Under the pieces are notes generated by a model that saw only the letters and a list, made by a program, of their open reading frames with translations, did no database searches and had not been told where the DNA came from. Below, one piece after another: positions 8,959-22,752 of a stretch of DNA of 64,000 nt; position 1 is the stretch's first letter, and each line of letters opens with the position of its first letter. Source of the stretch: Butyrivibrio sp. (GTDB taxonomy: Bacteria > Bacillota > Clostridia > Lachnospirales > Lachnospiraceae); the NCBI GenBank assembly GCA_015056655.1, contig SVFV01000017.1, positions 1-64,000 on the forward strand, read 5' to 3'. The translations under genes were made by a program, and so were the position numbers.

Positions 8959-10356
8959 TCACTTACCCATACAGAATTTTGAGAAAATCTCTTCAACCAG
9001 ATCTTCATCAACTTCCTGTCCTATTATTTCACCAAGATATGTATATGCATTCATAAGATCAATTGAGAAAAAGTCTTCTGACATTTCTTCTTCAATACTA
9101 AGCTGAACTTTTTTAAGACTTTCCTCAACATGAATCAAGGCTTCTTTTTGTCTTAAGTTTGTTACATACATTTCTTCTTTAGGAAGAATATCTCCATTAA
9201 GGAACATATCAGAAATTATTTTCTTAAGTTCATCAATTCCATCCTCATCAACCATGGATGTTTTAACAACCTGAATATCATCACCATATATTTTGTGGAT
9301 ATCTTCTGCTGTAATGTTTATACTGTCACTCTTATCATTTTTATTTAGAAGGACAATTACATGGTTGTTATCAATTATGTTTTTGATTCTGTCATCATTA
9401 GAAATCTCATCATCAGTAGAATCAATGATGTACAAAATAAGGTCAGCAGTGTCAGCAGACTTAACAGCCTTTTCAACACCAATCTGTTCTATCTTATCTT
9501 CTGTATCTCGGATACCGGCTGTATCGATTACATGCAAAATAATATTTCCAAGATTTATACTCTCTTCAATAATATCTCTGGTGGTACCTTCAATGTCAGT
9601 AACTATTGCTCTCTCCTCACCTGCAAGTTTATTAAGCAGTGAAGATTTACCAGCATTAGGTTTTCCAATAATTACAGTTTTTATTCCATCTTTTCTGATC
9701 ATACCTTCATCAGCATTTTTTATAAGCTTCTGAATTTTTGAAAGCCAGGAATTATTTTTCTCATTAAGTCTGTCCGGATATCCATCAAGATCATAATTCT
9801 CAGGATCATCTATTGCAGATTCAATAAAAGCCATTTCATATAAAACTTCTTTTCTTATTGAATCAATCTTATTAAAAAGTTCTCCACTAAGCTGAAGTTC
9901 AGAGTTCTTCATTGAAAACTCATTCTTCGCATGAATCAGATCCATGATTGCTTCAGCTTTTGTCAGATCAATTCGACCATTCAAAAAGGCTCTCTTTGTA
10001 AACTCGCCGGGTTCAGCAATTCTACATCCGATATTTATAAGTAAATTGATGATAGTCTCCATAATGAGTCTTCCACCATGGGAGTTGATTTCCACAACAT
10101 CCTCTCTGGTATAACTCTTAGGTCCCCTCATAATTGAGACCATAACTTCATCAATTTTGTTTTCTTTTTCATCAACAATAAACCCATAATTTATAGTATG
10201 GGTCTCATAGTTTTTAAGAGTATGTTTTCCAGATGGATTAACATAAAGTTTATCCACATAATCAATAGCATTCTCTCCACTAACTCTGATGATACCAATT
10301 CCAGCATCCATCATGGAAGTTGCTATTGCACAAATTGTGTCATCCTTGAAAATCAT
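8959..10356 (-). CDS. mnmE: tRNA modification GTPase MnmE
   Basis: GKPNAGKSSLLNKL, DTAGIRDT, C-terminal FCMGK. Confidence 0.97.
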   Translation of the reverse strand: MIFKDDTICAIATSMMDAGIGIIRVSGENAIDYVDKLYVNPSGKHTLKNYETHTINYGFIVDEKENKIDEVMVSIMRGPKSYTREDVVEINSHGGRLIMETIINLLINIGCRIAEPGEFTKRAFLNGRIDLTKAEAIMDLIHAKNEFSMKNSELQLSGELFNKIDSIRKEVLYEMAFIESAIDDPENYDLDGYPDRLNEKNNSWLSKIQKLIKNADEGMIRKDGIKTVIIGKPNAGKSSLLNKLAGEERAIVTDIEGTTRDIIEESINLGNIILHVIDTAGIRDTEDKIEQIGVEKAVKSADTADLILYIIDSTDDEISNDDRIKNIIDNNHVIVLLNKNDKSDSINITAEDIHKIYGDDIQVVKTSMVDEDGIDELKKIISDMFLNGDILPKEEMYVTNLRQKEALIHVEESLKKVQLSIEEEMSEDFFSIDLMNAYTYLGEIIGQEVDEDLVEEIFSKFCMGK

Positions 10357-10463
10357 AGGAATATATCCTCATAGTTAAAAATAGACTGTCAAAGATTTTT
10401 GAATAGTATGACTTACATCAGTAAACATAATTCAATAAATCAATGACAGCCCTTTTAAAGAAA

Positions 10464-11270
10464 TTACTTTTTAAGTGTTACAACTACTCTGCGGAAGGGC
10501 TCTTCACCTTCACTATGTGTTGTCACATATTTGTCTGACTGAAGTGCTGAATGAATAATTCTTCTCTCATAAGGATTCATAGGCTCAAGTGAAACAGCCT
10601 GTCTGTTCTTACGAACCTTATATGCAATATTCTTTGCAAGGTTTTCAAGAGTAGCTTTTCTACGATTTCTGTAGTTCTCTGTATCAACCTTTACATGAAT
10701 GTAATCTTCACTTCCTCTGTTAACAACAAGAGAAATCAGATACTGCAAAGAATCAAGAGTCTGTCCTCTCTTACCGATAAGAACACCCATCTCATCACCA
10801 GATAATTCAACTTCAAGAACTTTATCTGTCTCATTGTATTTAGCATCAACATCTACCTTCATGTTCATTGCGCCAAATACATTTGCTGAGAATTCCTTTG
10901 CTCTGTTTATGAACTCGTGATCATAAACATAAGAAACTTCTTTTACTTCTTCAACAGGAGCAGCTTCTTCAACTTTTTCTTCCTTCTTAGGAGCTGATTC
11001 CTTTTTAGAAGATTTCTTCTGTTCCTTTTCCTGAAGCTTTTTATCAATCTGTTCTTCTAAAGAAATTGTCTTCTCTTCCTGAACAGCTTCGCTCTCATCA
11101 GATTTAATCTTTACTCTGATTACTGCAGGCTTTACCTTAAGTCCCAAAAAACCTGTAGATCCTTCGGAAATAACTTCATAATCAAGCTTGTCACTGGTTA
11201 CTGTAAATTGCTCACAAGCATCTGTAATGCAATCATCGACTGTTTTAGCCGATATTTCAATGTAATCCAT
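10464..11270 (-). CDS. jag: Jag/KhpB RNA-binding protein
   Basis: Jag-N domain, KH (LIGKRGQTLDSLQYL) and R3H region; adjacent to yidC. Confidence 0.92.
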   Translation of the reverse strand: MDYIEISAKTVDDCITDACEQFTVTSDKLDYEVISEGSTGFLGLKVKPAVIRVKIKSDESEAVQEEKTISLEEQIDKKLQEKEQKKSSKKESAPKKEEKVEEAAPVEEVKEVSYVYDHEFINRAKEFSANVFGAMNMKVDVDAKYNETDKVLEVELSGDEMGVLIGKRGQTLDSLQYLISLVVNRGSEDYIHVKVDTENYRNRRKATLENLAKNIAYKVRKNRQAVSLEPMNPYERRIIHSALQSDKYVTTHSEGEEPFRRVVVTLKK

Positions 11271-11284
11271 TTGTAATCCCCCTA

Positions 11285-12577
11285 TTAGTTGTTGTTATTA
11301 TCAAACTCTTTTACCATATTAGCTCTGGCAAGAAGACTCTTCTTATTTATGTTTCCCTTTGCATAAATATCATTAGCCTTTTTAATACCAGCTTCCTTCT
11401 CCGCCTCAGTAAGTGTTGAACCAATTGATGAAACAGATCTTGTGTTCATGTTAGCATATCTGTTCATCTGAGGTGTTTCCTTCTGAGCCTCAAGTTTTTT
11501 CTTATATTTCTCAGTGTTCTTCTCAATCTCAGCATCAATATCAATACTATCGATGTGCTTGTTGATAATGATCTGCTGGAAAATTCTGAATACAGCACCG
11601 GCAATCCAGTAAAGACCAAGACCTGCAGGTAATGTAAATGTAAATACAAGTGACATTACAGGCATCATCATATTCATGGTCTTCATAGAATTAGCCATCT
11701 GAGCCGCCTGATCGTTAGGGTCATTTGATGTAGGAGCTGCCTGAGGCATAAGCTTCATGTTAATCCAGTTTGTAAAACCAGCTAATACAGGAATTGAAAG
11801 AGCTGCGATAAACATGATAAATGATTTATCAGCAAATGCAGTCTTAAACATATAAGAAGGTGAATCAGCAATGTTAAGACCAAGAAAACTATTATACTGA
11901 TTAAGTAAGTCATGAGTCTTAGTAATAGAATCACCAATACTTGTAAATTTCTCAGTTAAAGCACTCCAGTCAGCTGATGAAGCTTTGTTAAGTACATCAA
12001 TGAAAGTATTCTCGATGTATGTGGCATCACCAGAAGTGAAAGCTTCACTACTAAACTGTTTGCTATACTGGTTTGCACTTGAAAGAGTCTGAATGAATTC
12101 GCTTGCACCAGCAGTCTCTCTTAAGTTAGATACAAGTGGATAAAATGCTTCTTTTACCTGTGTAACATAAGCAGGCATTGAGTAGATAACTCTGTAAAGA
12201 GCAATCATTACAGGGAACTGAATAAGAAGCTGTACGCAGCTACCTGTCTGTGATACTCCATATTTAGCATAAAGAGCTTTAATCTCTTCCTGCTGAGCAA
12301 GCATGGAATCATTATCCTTCTTGCCCTTGTATTTTGCCTGAATAGCCTGAAGCTCAGGATTCATCTTTGCCTGAAGCTTAGAAAACTTCTGCTGCTTATA
12401 AGTAAGAGGCAGCAAAAGCATATACATGAAAAATGTAAATAAAATGATAGCAAGTCCGGTACTGGGAATTCCAATCTTATCAAGAACAATGAAAATCCAG
12501 TTCATGATATGACCAAGAAGCCAGGCAATAGGACCTACAATCTTCCCTTGATATTGTGTTAATGCTATTAAATTCAA
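11285..12577 (-). CDS. yidC: Membrane insertase YidC/OxaI
   Basis: 60KD_IMP features, multi-TM, rnpA-yidD-yidC context. Confidence 0.95.
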   Translation of the reverse strand: MNLIALTQYQGKIVGPIAWLLGHIMNWIFIVLDKIGIPSTGLAIILFTFFMYMLLLPLTYKQQKFSKLQAKMNPELQAIQAKYKGKKDNDSMLAQQEEIKALYAKYGVSQTGSCVQLLIQFPVMIALYRVIYSMPAYVTQVKEAFYPLVSNLRETAGASEFIQTLSSANQYSKQFSSEAFTSGDATYIENTFIDVLNKASSADWSALTEKFTSIGDSITKTHDLLNQYNSFLGLNIADSPSYMFKTAFADKSFIMFIAALSIPVLAGFTNWINMKLMPQAAPTSNDPNDQAAQMANSMKTMNMMMPVMSLVFTFTLPAGLGLYWIAGAVFRIFQQIIINKHIDSIDIDAEIEKNTEKYKKKLEAQKETPQMNRYANMNTRSVSSIGSTLTEAEKEAGIKKANDIYAKGNINKKSLLARANMVKEFDNNNN

Positions 12578-12593
12578 AACCTATCCTCCGTTT

Positions 12594-12803
12594 TTACGGA
12601 ACAGGATCATAACCCCCGCTTGAAAAAGGATTGCATCTAAGAATTCGCCATGCGGCTAATAGACTACCTTTAAAAGCTCCGTATTTTTCAATCGCCTCTA
12701 ATCCGTATTGTGAACATGTTGGTATATACGGACATTTTGTTCTCTTCATAGGAGAAACATACTTTTGATAAAATTTAATCAGATATATCAGTATTTTCTT
12801 CAT
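12594..12803 (-). CDS. yidD: Membrane protein insertion efficiency factor YidD
   Basis: [34 protein letters not shown]. Confidence 0.95.
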   Translation of the reverse strand: MKKILIYLIKFYQKYVSPMKRTKCPYIPTCSQYGLEAIEKYGAFKGSLLAAWRILRCNPFSSGGYDPVP

Positions 12804-13152
12804 ATGTCACCTCATCATTTTTCCTTAGATGAGACTTTCCAGCCAGATATAAGAATGACTTTTCAATATCAAAATACCCCGCATCCTTAGCACAGCTTCT
12901 GGCCACGACTACTATATCTAAACCACTATTAAATATATTTTCGTGTAGTCGGTATACTTCTCGAACAAGTCTTGCAAATCTGTGCCTTACAATACTGTTC
13001 CCTACTTTTTTACTTACTGAAATTCCAAGTCTGTTTATTGTAAGATCATTTTTTCTGATATAAAGGACAATATTTTTGTCCGCAAAACTAGTACCTGTTT
13101 TATAAACTTTATGGAAATCAGTTGTCTTTTTTAACGATTCTGTATGATTCAT
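12775..13152 (-). CDS. rnpA: Ribonuclease P protein component
   Basis: [29 protein letters not shown]. Confidence 0.95.
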   Translation of the reverse strand: MNHTESLKKTTDFHKVYKTGTSFADKNIVLYIRKNDLTINRLGISVSKKVGNSIVRHRFARLVREVYRLHENIFNSGLDIVVVARSCAKDAGYFDIEKSFLYLAGKSHLRKNDEVTYEENTDISD

Positions 13153-13229
13153 ATAAATTTTCTAATAAAGAAATACGCGAATATGCATTCAGCACATTCG
13201 CGCAAAAGACCACAAGGCATGTGGCCCTA

Positions 13230-13364
13230 TTATGCAGATATTCTCTTTCTACCCTTAAGTCTTCTTGCAGCAAGTACTTTTCTGCCTCCGTTGCTGCTCA
13301 TTCTTGCTCTAAAGCCGTGAACACGAGCTCTCTGAAGCTTATGCGGCTGATAAGTTCTCTTCAT
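13230..13364 (-). CDS. rpmH: 50S ribosomal protein L34 (absent from the supplied ORF track because it is short)
   Basis: Manual translation [44 protein letters not shown], 44 aa, with RBS aaggaggtg upstream. Confidence 0.98.
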   Translation of the reverse strand: MKRTYQPHKLQRARVHGFRARMSSNGGRKVLAARRLKGRKRISA

Positions 13365-13389
13365 AGTCGAAATACACCTCCTTCTCAAT

Positions 13390-13866
13390 AATGTATGCAA
13401 AGTTCGGTAAAAACCTCACTAAGTGTTCTGCTTATCAGAAAAAATCGATGTTATTATATGATAAATAGTAAACCCAGTCAAGTTCAAAAAAAAATGTGGA
13501 TAACTTGCAAAAAAAATTAATTATTTCTTAATCAATATATGGTGCATAAAAAAGTTATCCACACCAAAATGTTGATTTTGTGGATAAGTTGTTATTATCT
13601 GTAAATTTAAAAATCTTATCCACATTTTGTGGATATAATGTGGAAAACATGTTTGAATAGTTTTGTTTATAATCTTATTAATCCAGTATTTATGTGGGGT
13701 TTGAAGTGTGATTTATTTTCACATAGTTTTCCACTTTTCCCACTTAGATAGTTTTGACAAAAAAAATAAAAAAATTTTTTTTAAAAGTTATCCACAATTT
13801 CTGCTCGTTTGAAATTCTTATCCCCATATTATAAAATAAATTTCTAAATTATATTGGGAGAAAGAT
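13390..13866. other. oriC: Replication origin oriC (AT-rich, DnaA-box cluster)
   Basis: DnaA boxes TTATCCACA/TGTGGATAA at 13495-13503, 13555-13563, 13579-13587, 13616-13624, 13788-13796, plus near matches at 13629-13637 and 13818-13826; A/T run at about 13757-13785; rpmH/dnaA divergence. Confidence 0.95.
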
Positions 13867-15258
13867 ATGGAAAAAGACACTGAAATAACTAACAAACTAA
13901 GGGAGAACTGGGATGTCATCAAAGATGAGGTTCGCAAGGATCTGGATATGACTACAATATCCTTTGATACCTGGGTTAAACCTCTTACCTTATATAAATA
14001 TGAAAATGATACAGTTATCATTTTGATTCCTTTTGATGATAGTAATGCTCTTAATTATATTGAAAAGAAATATTTAATGTTCTTCACAGTTAGAATTTCC
14101 GAGTTTCTTAATCAGAATGTGAACATCAAATTTTTATTAGAAAAAGACGTTACTATTAATAATGAAGAAACTCATTCAAAAAATGATGAGGAGCAGGAAA
14201 ATAATTCAAATAACTACGAGTTTTCAAATCTAAATCCTAAATATAGATTTGATACTTATGTCGTAGGTGGTAATAACCGTTTTGCTCACAATGCATCTCT
14301 TGCTGTTGCAGAGTCACCTGGTGAAGCCTACAATCCTCTCTTTCTTTATGGAGGACCCGGACTTGGTAAGACTCACCTTATGCATGCAATAGGTCATTTC
14401 ATTATTGAGAATAATCCTGGATCCAAGGTTTTATATGTAACTTCTGAGCAGTTTACTAATGAAGTTATTGAATCTATCAGAAGTGGTAAAGCTGAGACCA
14501 TGAGCAGACTTCGTGATAAATACAGAACTGTTGATGTTCTCATGGTAGATGATGTTCAGTTTATTATAGGAAAGGAAAGTACACAGGAAGAGTTTTTCCA
14601 CACCTTCAACGTACTTCATCAGTCTGGTAAACAGATTATCCTTTCATCTGATAAACCTCCGAAGGAAATGGAAACCCTTGAAGAGAGATTCCGTTCAAGA
14701 TTCGAGATGGGTCTTATATCAGATATTCAGGCTCCTGACTACGAAACACGTATGGCCATCCTGAAGAAAAACTCTGAGACAAATCTTCAGCATATAAACG
14801 ATGAAGTCTTTGAATACATTGCTACAAATATTAAATCAAACATCCGAGAGCTTGAAGGTGCTTATAATAAGATAATCGCTTTCTCAAGACTTAATTCATT
14901 AGAAGAAATTACTATTGAAGATGCTAAGGAAGCTCTTAAGGATATTGTTACACCGGATGAATCAAAGGTAATAACAATTCCTCTTATAATAAGTACAGTT
15001 TGCGAACAGTACGGAATCAAGCAGGAAGATATTTCTTCCAAGAAGAGAAACAAAGAGATAGTACTTCCAAGACAGATCATCATGTATCTTGCAAGGGAAT
15101 ACACAGATGCTCCTCTTGAAGAAATCGGAAGAGCACTTGGAAAGAAAGACCATACAACAGTAATAAGTGGTGTAAACAAAATAAAGGATCTTCTTAATGG
15201 AGATAATGATGTCTCAAGAACTATAGATATTATTAATAAGAAGCTTAATCCTTCATAA
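13867..15258 (+). CDS. dnaA: Chromosomal replication initiator DnaA
   Basis: LFLYGGPGLGKTHLMHAIGH, DDVQFIIGKESTQEEFFHTFN, C-terminal GKKDHTTV. Confidence 0.98.
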   Translation: MEKDTEITNKLRENWDVIKDEVRKDLDMTTISFDTWVKPLTLYKYENDTVIILIPFDDSNALNYIEKKYLMFFTVRISEFLNQNVNIKFLLEKDVTINNEETHSKNDEEQENNSNNYEFSNLNPKYRFDTYVVGGNNRFAHNASLAVAESPGEAYNPLFLYGGPGLGKTHLMHAIGHFIIENNPGSKVLYVTSEQFTNEVIESIRSGKAETMSRLRDKYRTVDVLMVDDVQFIIGKESTQEEFFHTFNVLHQSGKQIILSSDKPPKEMETLEERFRSRFEMGLISDIQAPDYETRMAILKKNSETNLQHINDEVFEYIATNIKSNIRELEGAYNKIIAFSRLNSLEEITIEDAKEALKDIVTPDESKVITIPLIISTVCEQYGIKQEDISSKKRNKEIVLPRQIIMYLAREYTDAPLEEIGRALGKKDHTTVISGVNKIKDLLNGDNDVSRTIDIINKKLNPS

Positions 15259-15274
15259 TGATGATTTAATGATC

Positions 15275-15309
15275 TGGCAGGCTTTAAAGTTCATTTAATG
15301 CCTGCCATT
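15275..15309 (+). terminator. Hairpin downstream of dnaA
   Basis: TGGCAGGC ... GCCTGCCA followed by a T-rich run. Confidence 0.7.
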
Positions 15310-15631
15310 TATTATGTAATCTTTTTTATTCACAAAAACAATTTATAAAATATGTGGATAAGTTTGTTTATAATTAGTTTATACTTTGTTTATAAATTCA
15401 TTTTGACGTGGAAAACTTTTTTATAGCTTTAAATCGCAAAATTTGGCTTGTGGTTAAGTTTAAAGTTTGTAACATTAAATTTTTATTTATCAACTATTAA
15501 AAATTTGTAAAAAGGGCAGATAAATTGTATAATGGATAAGGATTTCCACATATCAACACCTATTACTAAGTATAATATTATTTTATTAATTAATTATATA
15601 TACATACGATGTCGAAGGGAGTTTCTTAAGA

Positions 15632-16741
15632 ATGAAATTTGTTTGTTCGAAGTCAAACCTAATAACAGGACTTCAGATTGTTTCAAAAGCTGTACCGAAC
15701 AAAACAACAATGTCTATATTAGAATGTATTCTCATTGATGCTACAGAAGGTATAATCAAGTTCATCGCTAATGATATGGAGCTTGGTATTCAGACAGAGG
15801 TTGATGGTAATATTTTGGAGAGAGGCTATATAGCTATTGATGCCAAGATATTCTTTGATATTATTCGTAAACTTCCTGACAGCGACGTTACTATTGAATC
15901 TGATCAGAGTGGTAAAGTTTCAATTAGCTGTGAAAAGGCTAAGTTTGGTATTGTTGGAAGAAATGCAGATGACTTTACCTATTTACCCAGCATTGAGAAG
16001 ATAGATGGAATTTCTATTTCTCAGTACACACTTAAGAATGTAATTCAGCAGACTATTTTCTCTATTTCAGAGAATGATGCTAATAAGATGATGGGTGGTG
16101 AGCTCTTTGAGATAAACCAGGATACTTTGAAGCTGGTTTCTCTTGATGGTCACCGTATCTCTATTCGTAAGGTTAAGCTTCAAAAGTCTTATGGTTCAAG
16201 AAAGGTAGTTGTACCTGGCAAGACTTTATCTGATATCAGTAAGATCATCAGTGACAGCACTGAGAACAATGTAGATATTTTCTTTACTGATAAGCACATA
16301 TTATTTGAATTTGATAAGACAATAGTTGTATCAAGACTCCTTGAGGGTGAATATTTCAACATTGATCAGATGCTTTCAAGTGATTACGAGACTAAGATGA
16401 CTATCTCCAGAAAAGAGATGCTTGATTGTATAGACAGAGCAACTCTTCTTGTAAAAGAAGGAGATAAAAAGCCTGTAATTATTTCCATAAATGATGAGAA
16501 GATGGAACTTAAGATCAATTCCACTATCGGAAGTATGGATGAAGAAATAGAAATTGAAAAACAGGGTAAGGACATTATCATTGGATTCAATCCTAAGTTC
16601 CTTATTGATGCACTTAGAGCAATTGAGGATGATAACATTGATATTTACATGGTAAATCCTAAGGCTCCTTGCTTCATCAGAGATAAGGATTCCAATTATA
16701 TTTATCTTGTTCTTCCTATCAACTTTACAACAGTGAGCTAA
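15632..16741 (+). CDS. dnaN: DNA polymerase III beta subunit
   Basis: Sliding-clamp length and fold motifs; dnaA-dnaN-recF order. Confidence 0.97.
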   Translation: MKFVCSKSNLITGLQIVSKAVPNKTTMSILECILIDATEGIIKFIANDMELGIQTEVDGNILERGYIAIDAKIFFDIIRKLPDSDVTIESDQSGKVSISCEKAKFGIVGRNADDFTYLPSIEKIDGISISQYTLKNVIQQTIFSISENDANKMMGGELFEINQDTLKLVSLDGHRISIRKVKLQKSYGSRKVVVPGKTLSDISKIISDSTENNVDIFFTDKHILFEFDKTIVVSRLLEGEYFNIDQMLSSDYETKMTISRKEMLDCIDRATLLVKEGDKKPVIISINDEKMELKINSTIGSMDEEIEIEKQGKDIIIGFNPKFLIDALRAIEDDNIDIYMVNPKAPCFIRDKDSNYIYLVLPINFTTVS

Positions 16742-16745
16742 AAAA

Positions 16746-16957
16746 ATGGAAAATATAAGTTTAAGAGAAGGCGAAGAGTTTATTAAACTCGGACAAGCCA
16801 TGAAAAAAGCCGGCCTTGAAGAATCCGGAGTAGACGCAAAGATGGATATTCAGGATGGACTTGTTAAGGTAAACGGTGAAGTAGAAACAAGAAGAGGACG
16901 CAAGCTCTATGACGGTGATGTCTTTGAGTATGATGGCGTTCAGGTAAAAATATCAAA

Positions 16958-16961
<4 letters not shown>
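16746..16961 (+). CDS. S4-domain RNA-binding protein (YaaA/RlbA-like)
   Basis: EFIKLGQAMKKAGLEESGVDAKMDIQDGLVKVNGEVETRRGRKLYDGD. Confidence 0.92.
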
Positions 16962-20057
<3,096 letters not shown>

Positions 20058-20109
20058 AAATATTAAAAACATAAGTATTTAAAATATCCAAAAAACTAAG
20101 AGGTAAAAA

Positions 20110-22752
20110 ATGGCTGACAACAATAATAATAATCAAAACGGTGAAGAGCTTGCCGATGATGTGTTTGATCAGGTAACAACTGATCGAATTAAAGAGGTTG
20201 ATCTTCAGAAGACCATGGAAGCAGACTACATAGATTATGCTATGAGTGTTATCGCTTCCAGAGCAATTCCTGACGTAAGAGACGGACTTAAGCCGGTTCA
20301 GAGACGTGTGCTTTATTCTATGATAGAGCTCAACAACGGTCCTGATAAGCCGCATCGTAAGTGCGCTCGTATCGTCGGTGATACAATGGGTAAATATCAC
20401 CCTCATGGTGATAGTTCAATTTACGGATCACTCGTAAATATGGCTCAGCCCTGGTCTATGAGATACTGTCTTGTTGATGGACATGGTAACTTTGGTTCAG
20501 TAGATGGTGATTCACCGGCTGCTATGCGATATACAGAGGCTCGTCTTTCCAAGATTTCAATGGAGATGACAGCTGATATCAACAAAAATACAGTTGATTT
20601 CGTACCTAACTTTGATGAAACAGAAAAAGAACCCTCAGTTCTTCCTTCAAGATTTCCTAATCTTCTTGTAAATGGAACAACTGGTATTGCTGTAGGTATG
20701 GCAACAAACATACCTCCTCACAACCTTAGAGAAGTCATCAGTGCTGTAACAAAGATGATTGATAACAAGGTTCTTGAGGACAGAGATACTGATATTGAGG
20801 AACTTCTTCCCATAGTTAAGGCTCCTGACTTCCCTACAGGTGGTATTATCCTTGGAACAAGAGGAGCAGAAGAAGCTTACAGAACAGGTAGAGGAAAAGT
20901 TATCTGCCGCGCCGTTACTGACATTGAAACAATGCCAAATGGTAAGAGCAGAATTGTAGTAACTGAGCTTCCTTACCTTGTAAACAAGGCAAATCTTATT
21001 ACTAAGATTGCAGAACTTGTAAAGCTTAAAAAGCTTGATGGTATTACTCTTCTTCGTGATGAATCAGACCGTGAAGGTATGAGAATCGTAATAGAGCTTA
21101 GACATGACGTTAATGCAAATGTAATGCTCAATAAGCTCTATAAGCATACACAGCTTCAGGATTCCTTTGGAATCATTATGCTTTCACTTGTAAACAACGA
21201 GCCTAAGGTTCTTGGACTTGTTGATATGCTTCACCATTACATCGTTCACCAGGAGGATGTAGTAACAAGAAGAACTCAGTTTGACCTTAACAAAGCTGAG
21301 GAAAGAAATCATATCGTTGAGGGATTACTTATTGCCCTTGATAATATCGATGAAGTAATAAGAATTATCCGTGGAAGTGAAACTGTTCAGATTGCAAAAG
21401 AACAGTTGATGGAGAGATTCGGACTTTCTGATGCACAGGCACAGGCAATCGTAGACATGCGTCTTCGTACTCTCACAGGTTTGGAGAGAGACAAGCTTGA
21501 GCAGGAGCACGCTGAACTCTTAAAGAAGATTGAAGAATTAAAGCTTATTCTTTCTGACAAGAAGGTACTTCTTGGAGTAATCAAGAAAGAAATTACAGAA
21601 ATCGCAGACAAATACGGCGATGATAGAAAGACTCAGATCGGACATGATGATTCTGATATTGATATTGAGGACATGATTCCCAATGTTAATACAGTTATCG
21701 CTATGACAAACGTTGGATATATCAAGCGTATGTCCATAGATAATTTCCGTTCTCAGAATCGTGGTGGTAAGGGAATAAAGGGAATATCCACAATCGAAAA
21801 TGACTATGTGGAAGACCTTCTAATGACAACCACACACAATTACATTATGTTCTTCACAAATAAGGGTAGAGCATACAGACTTAAGGCTTATCAGATACCT
21901 GAGGCTTCAAGAACATCAAGAGGAACAGCTATAGTTAACCTGCTGCAGCTTGCTCCTGATGAAAAGATCACAGCTACTATTCCGATTAAGGAATACAGTG
22001 ATGAGAAGAACCTCTTCATGGTTACTAAGAAGGGTACAGTTAAGAAGACTCATGTAATGGAATTTGCCAACGTCAGAAAGAATGGTCTTACAGCCATTAA
22101 TCTTGACGATGATGATGAACTTATCGAGGTAAAGACCACAAAGGCTGACTCTGAAATTTTCCTAATCACAAAGAATGGTATGTGTATCAGATTTAAGGAG
22201 ACAGATGTAAGACCTACAGGTAGAACATCAATGGGTGTCAGAGGTATTATGCTTGGCGACCAGGATGAAGTAGTAGGAATGCAGCTCAACAGCCAGGGTG
22301 ATTCACTTCTCATCGTATCCGAAAAAGGATTTGGAAAGAGAACTGAGCTTGACGAGTTCCACCTTCAGAACAGAGGTGGTAAGGGCGTTAAGTGCTACAA
22401 GATAACTGAGAAGACTGGAAACGTTATAGGCGTTAAGGCAGTTAGAGATGAGCACGAAATAATGATGATCACAAACAGTGGTATCATTATCCAGCTGAGA
22501 ATGGAAGAGATTACTGTTCATGGAAGAGTAACTTCCGGAGTTAAGATGATCAATCTTGATAAGGGAGTACTTGTTGTTGCAATAGCCAAAGTCAGAGAAA
22601 AGATTTCTAATGGCGATCAGGAATTCGAGGATATTGAAGAAGCTATGGAAGATATCCCTGAAGATGAAGTAGCAATGGAAGAAGACATTGATGCTGAAGA
22701 TGAAACCGGCGAAGAAACTGATGATGAAGCAGATGCAGGTGACGAAGAGTAA
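20110..22752 (+). CDS. gyrA: DNA gyrase subunit A
   Basis: [28 protein letters not shown], GyrA-box QNRGGKG; long acidic C-terminal tail. Confidence 0.98.
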   Translation: MADNNNNNQNGEELADDVFDQVTTDRIKEVDLQKTMEADYIDYAMSVIASRAIPDVRDGLKPVQRRVLYSMIELNNGPDKPHRKCARIVGDTMGKYHPHGDSSIYGSLVNMAQPWSMRYCLVDGHGNFGSVDGDSPAAMRYTEARLSKISMEMTADINKNTVDFVPNFDETEKEPSVLPSRFPNLLVNGTTGIAVGMATNIPPHNLREVISAVTKMIDNKVLEDRDTDIEELLPIVKAPDFPTGGIILGTRGAEEAYRTGRGKVICRAVTDIETMPNGKSRIVVTELPYLVNKANLITKIAELVKLKKLDGITLLRDESDREGMRIVIELRHDVNANVMLNKLYKHTQLQDSFGIIMLSLVNNEPKVLGLVDMLHHYIVHQEDVVTRRTQFDLNKAEERNHIVEGLLIALDNIDEVIRIIRGSETVQIAKEQLMERFGLSDAQAQAIVDMRLRTLTGLERDKLEQEHAELLKKIEELKLILSDKKVLLGVIKKEITEIADKYGDDRKTQIGHDDSDIDIEDMIPNVNTVIAMTNVGYIKRMSIDNFRSQNRGGKGIKGISTIENDYVEDLLMTTTHNYIMFFTNKGRAYRLKAYQIPEASRTSRGTAIVNLLQLAPDEKITATIPIKEYSDEKNLFMVTKKGTVKKTHVMEFANVRKNGLTAINLDDDDELIEVKTTKADSEIFLITKNGMCIRFKETDVRPTGRTSMGVRGIMLGDQDEVVGMQLNSQGDSLLIVSEKGFGKRTELDEFHLQNRGGKGVKCYKITEKTGNVIGVKAVRDEHEIMMITNSGIIIQLRMEEITVHGRVTSGVKMINLDKGVLVVAIAKVREKISNGDQEFEDIEEAMEDIPEDEVAMEEDIDAEDETGEETDDEADAGDEE

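Noticed and set aside
12594-13152. yidD/rnpA overlap as unusual
   Set aside because: Overlap of these two genes is common in Firmicutes and not noteworthy.
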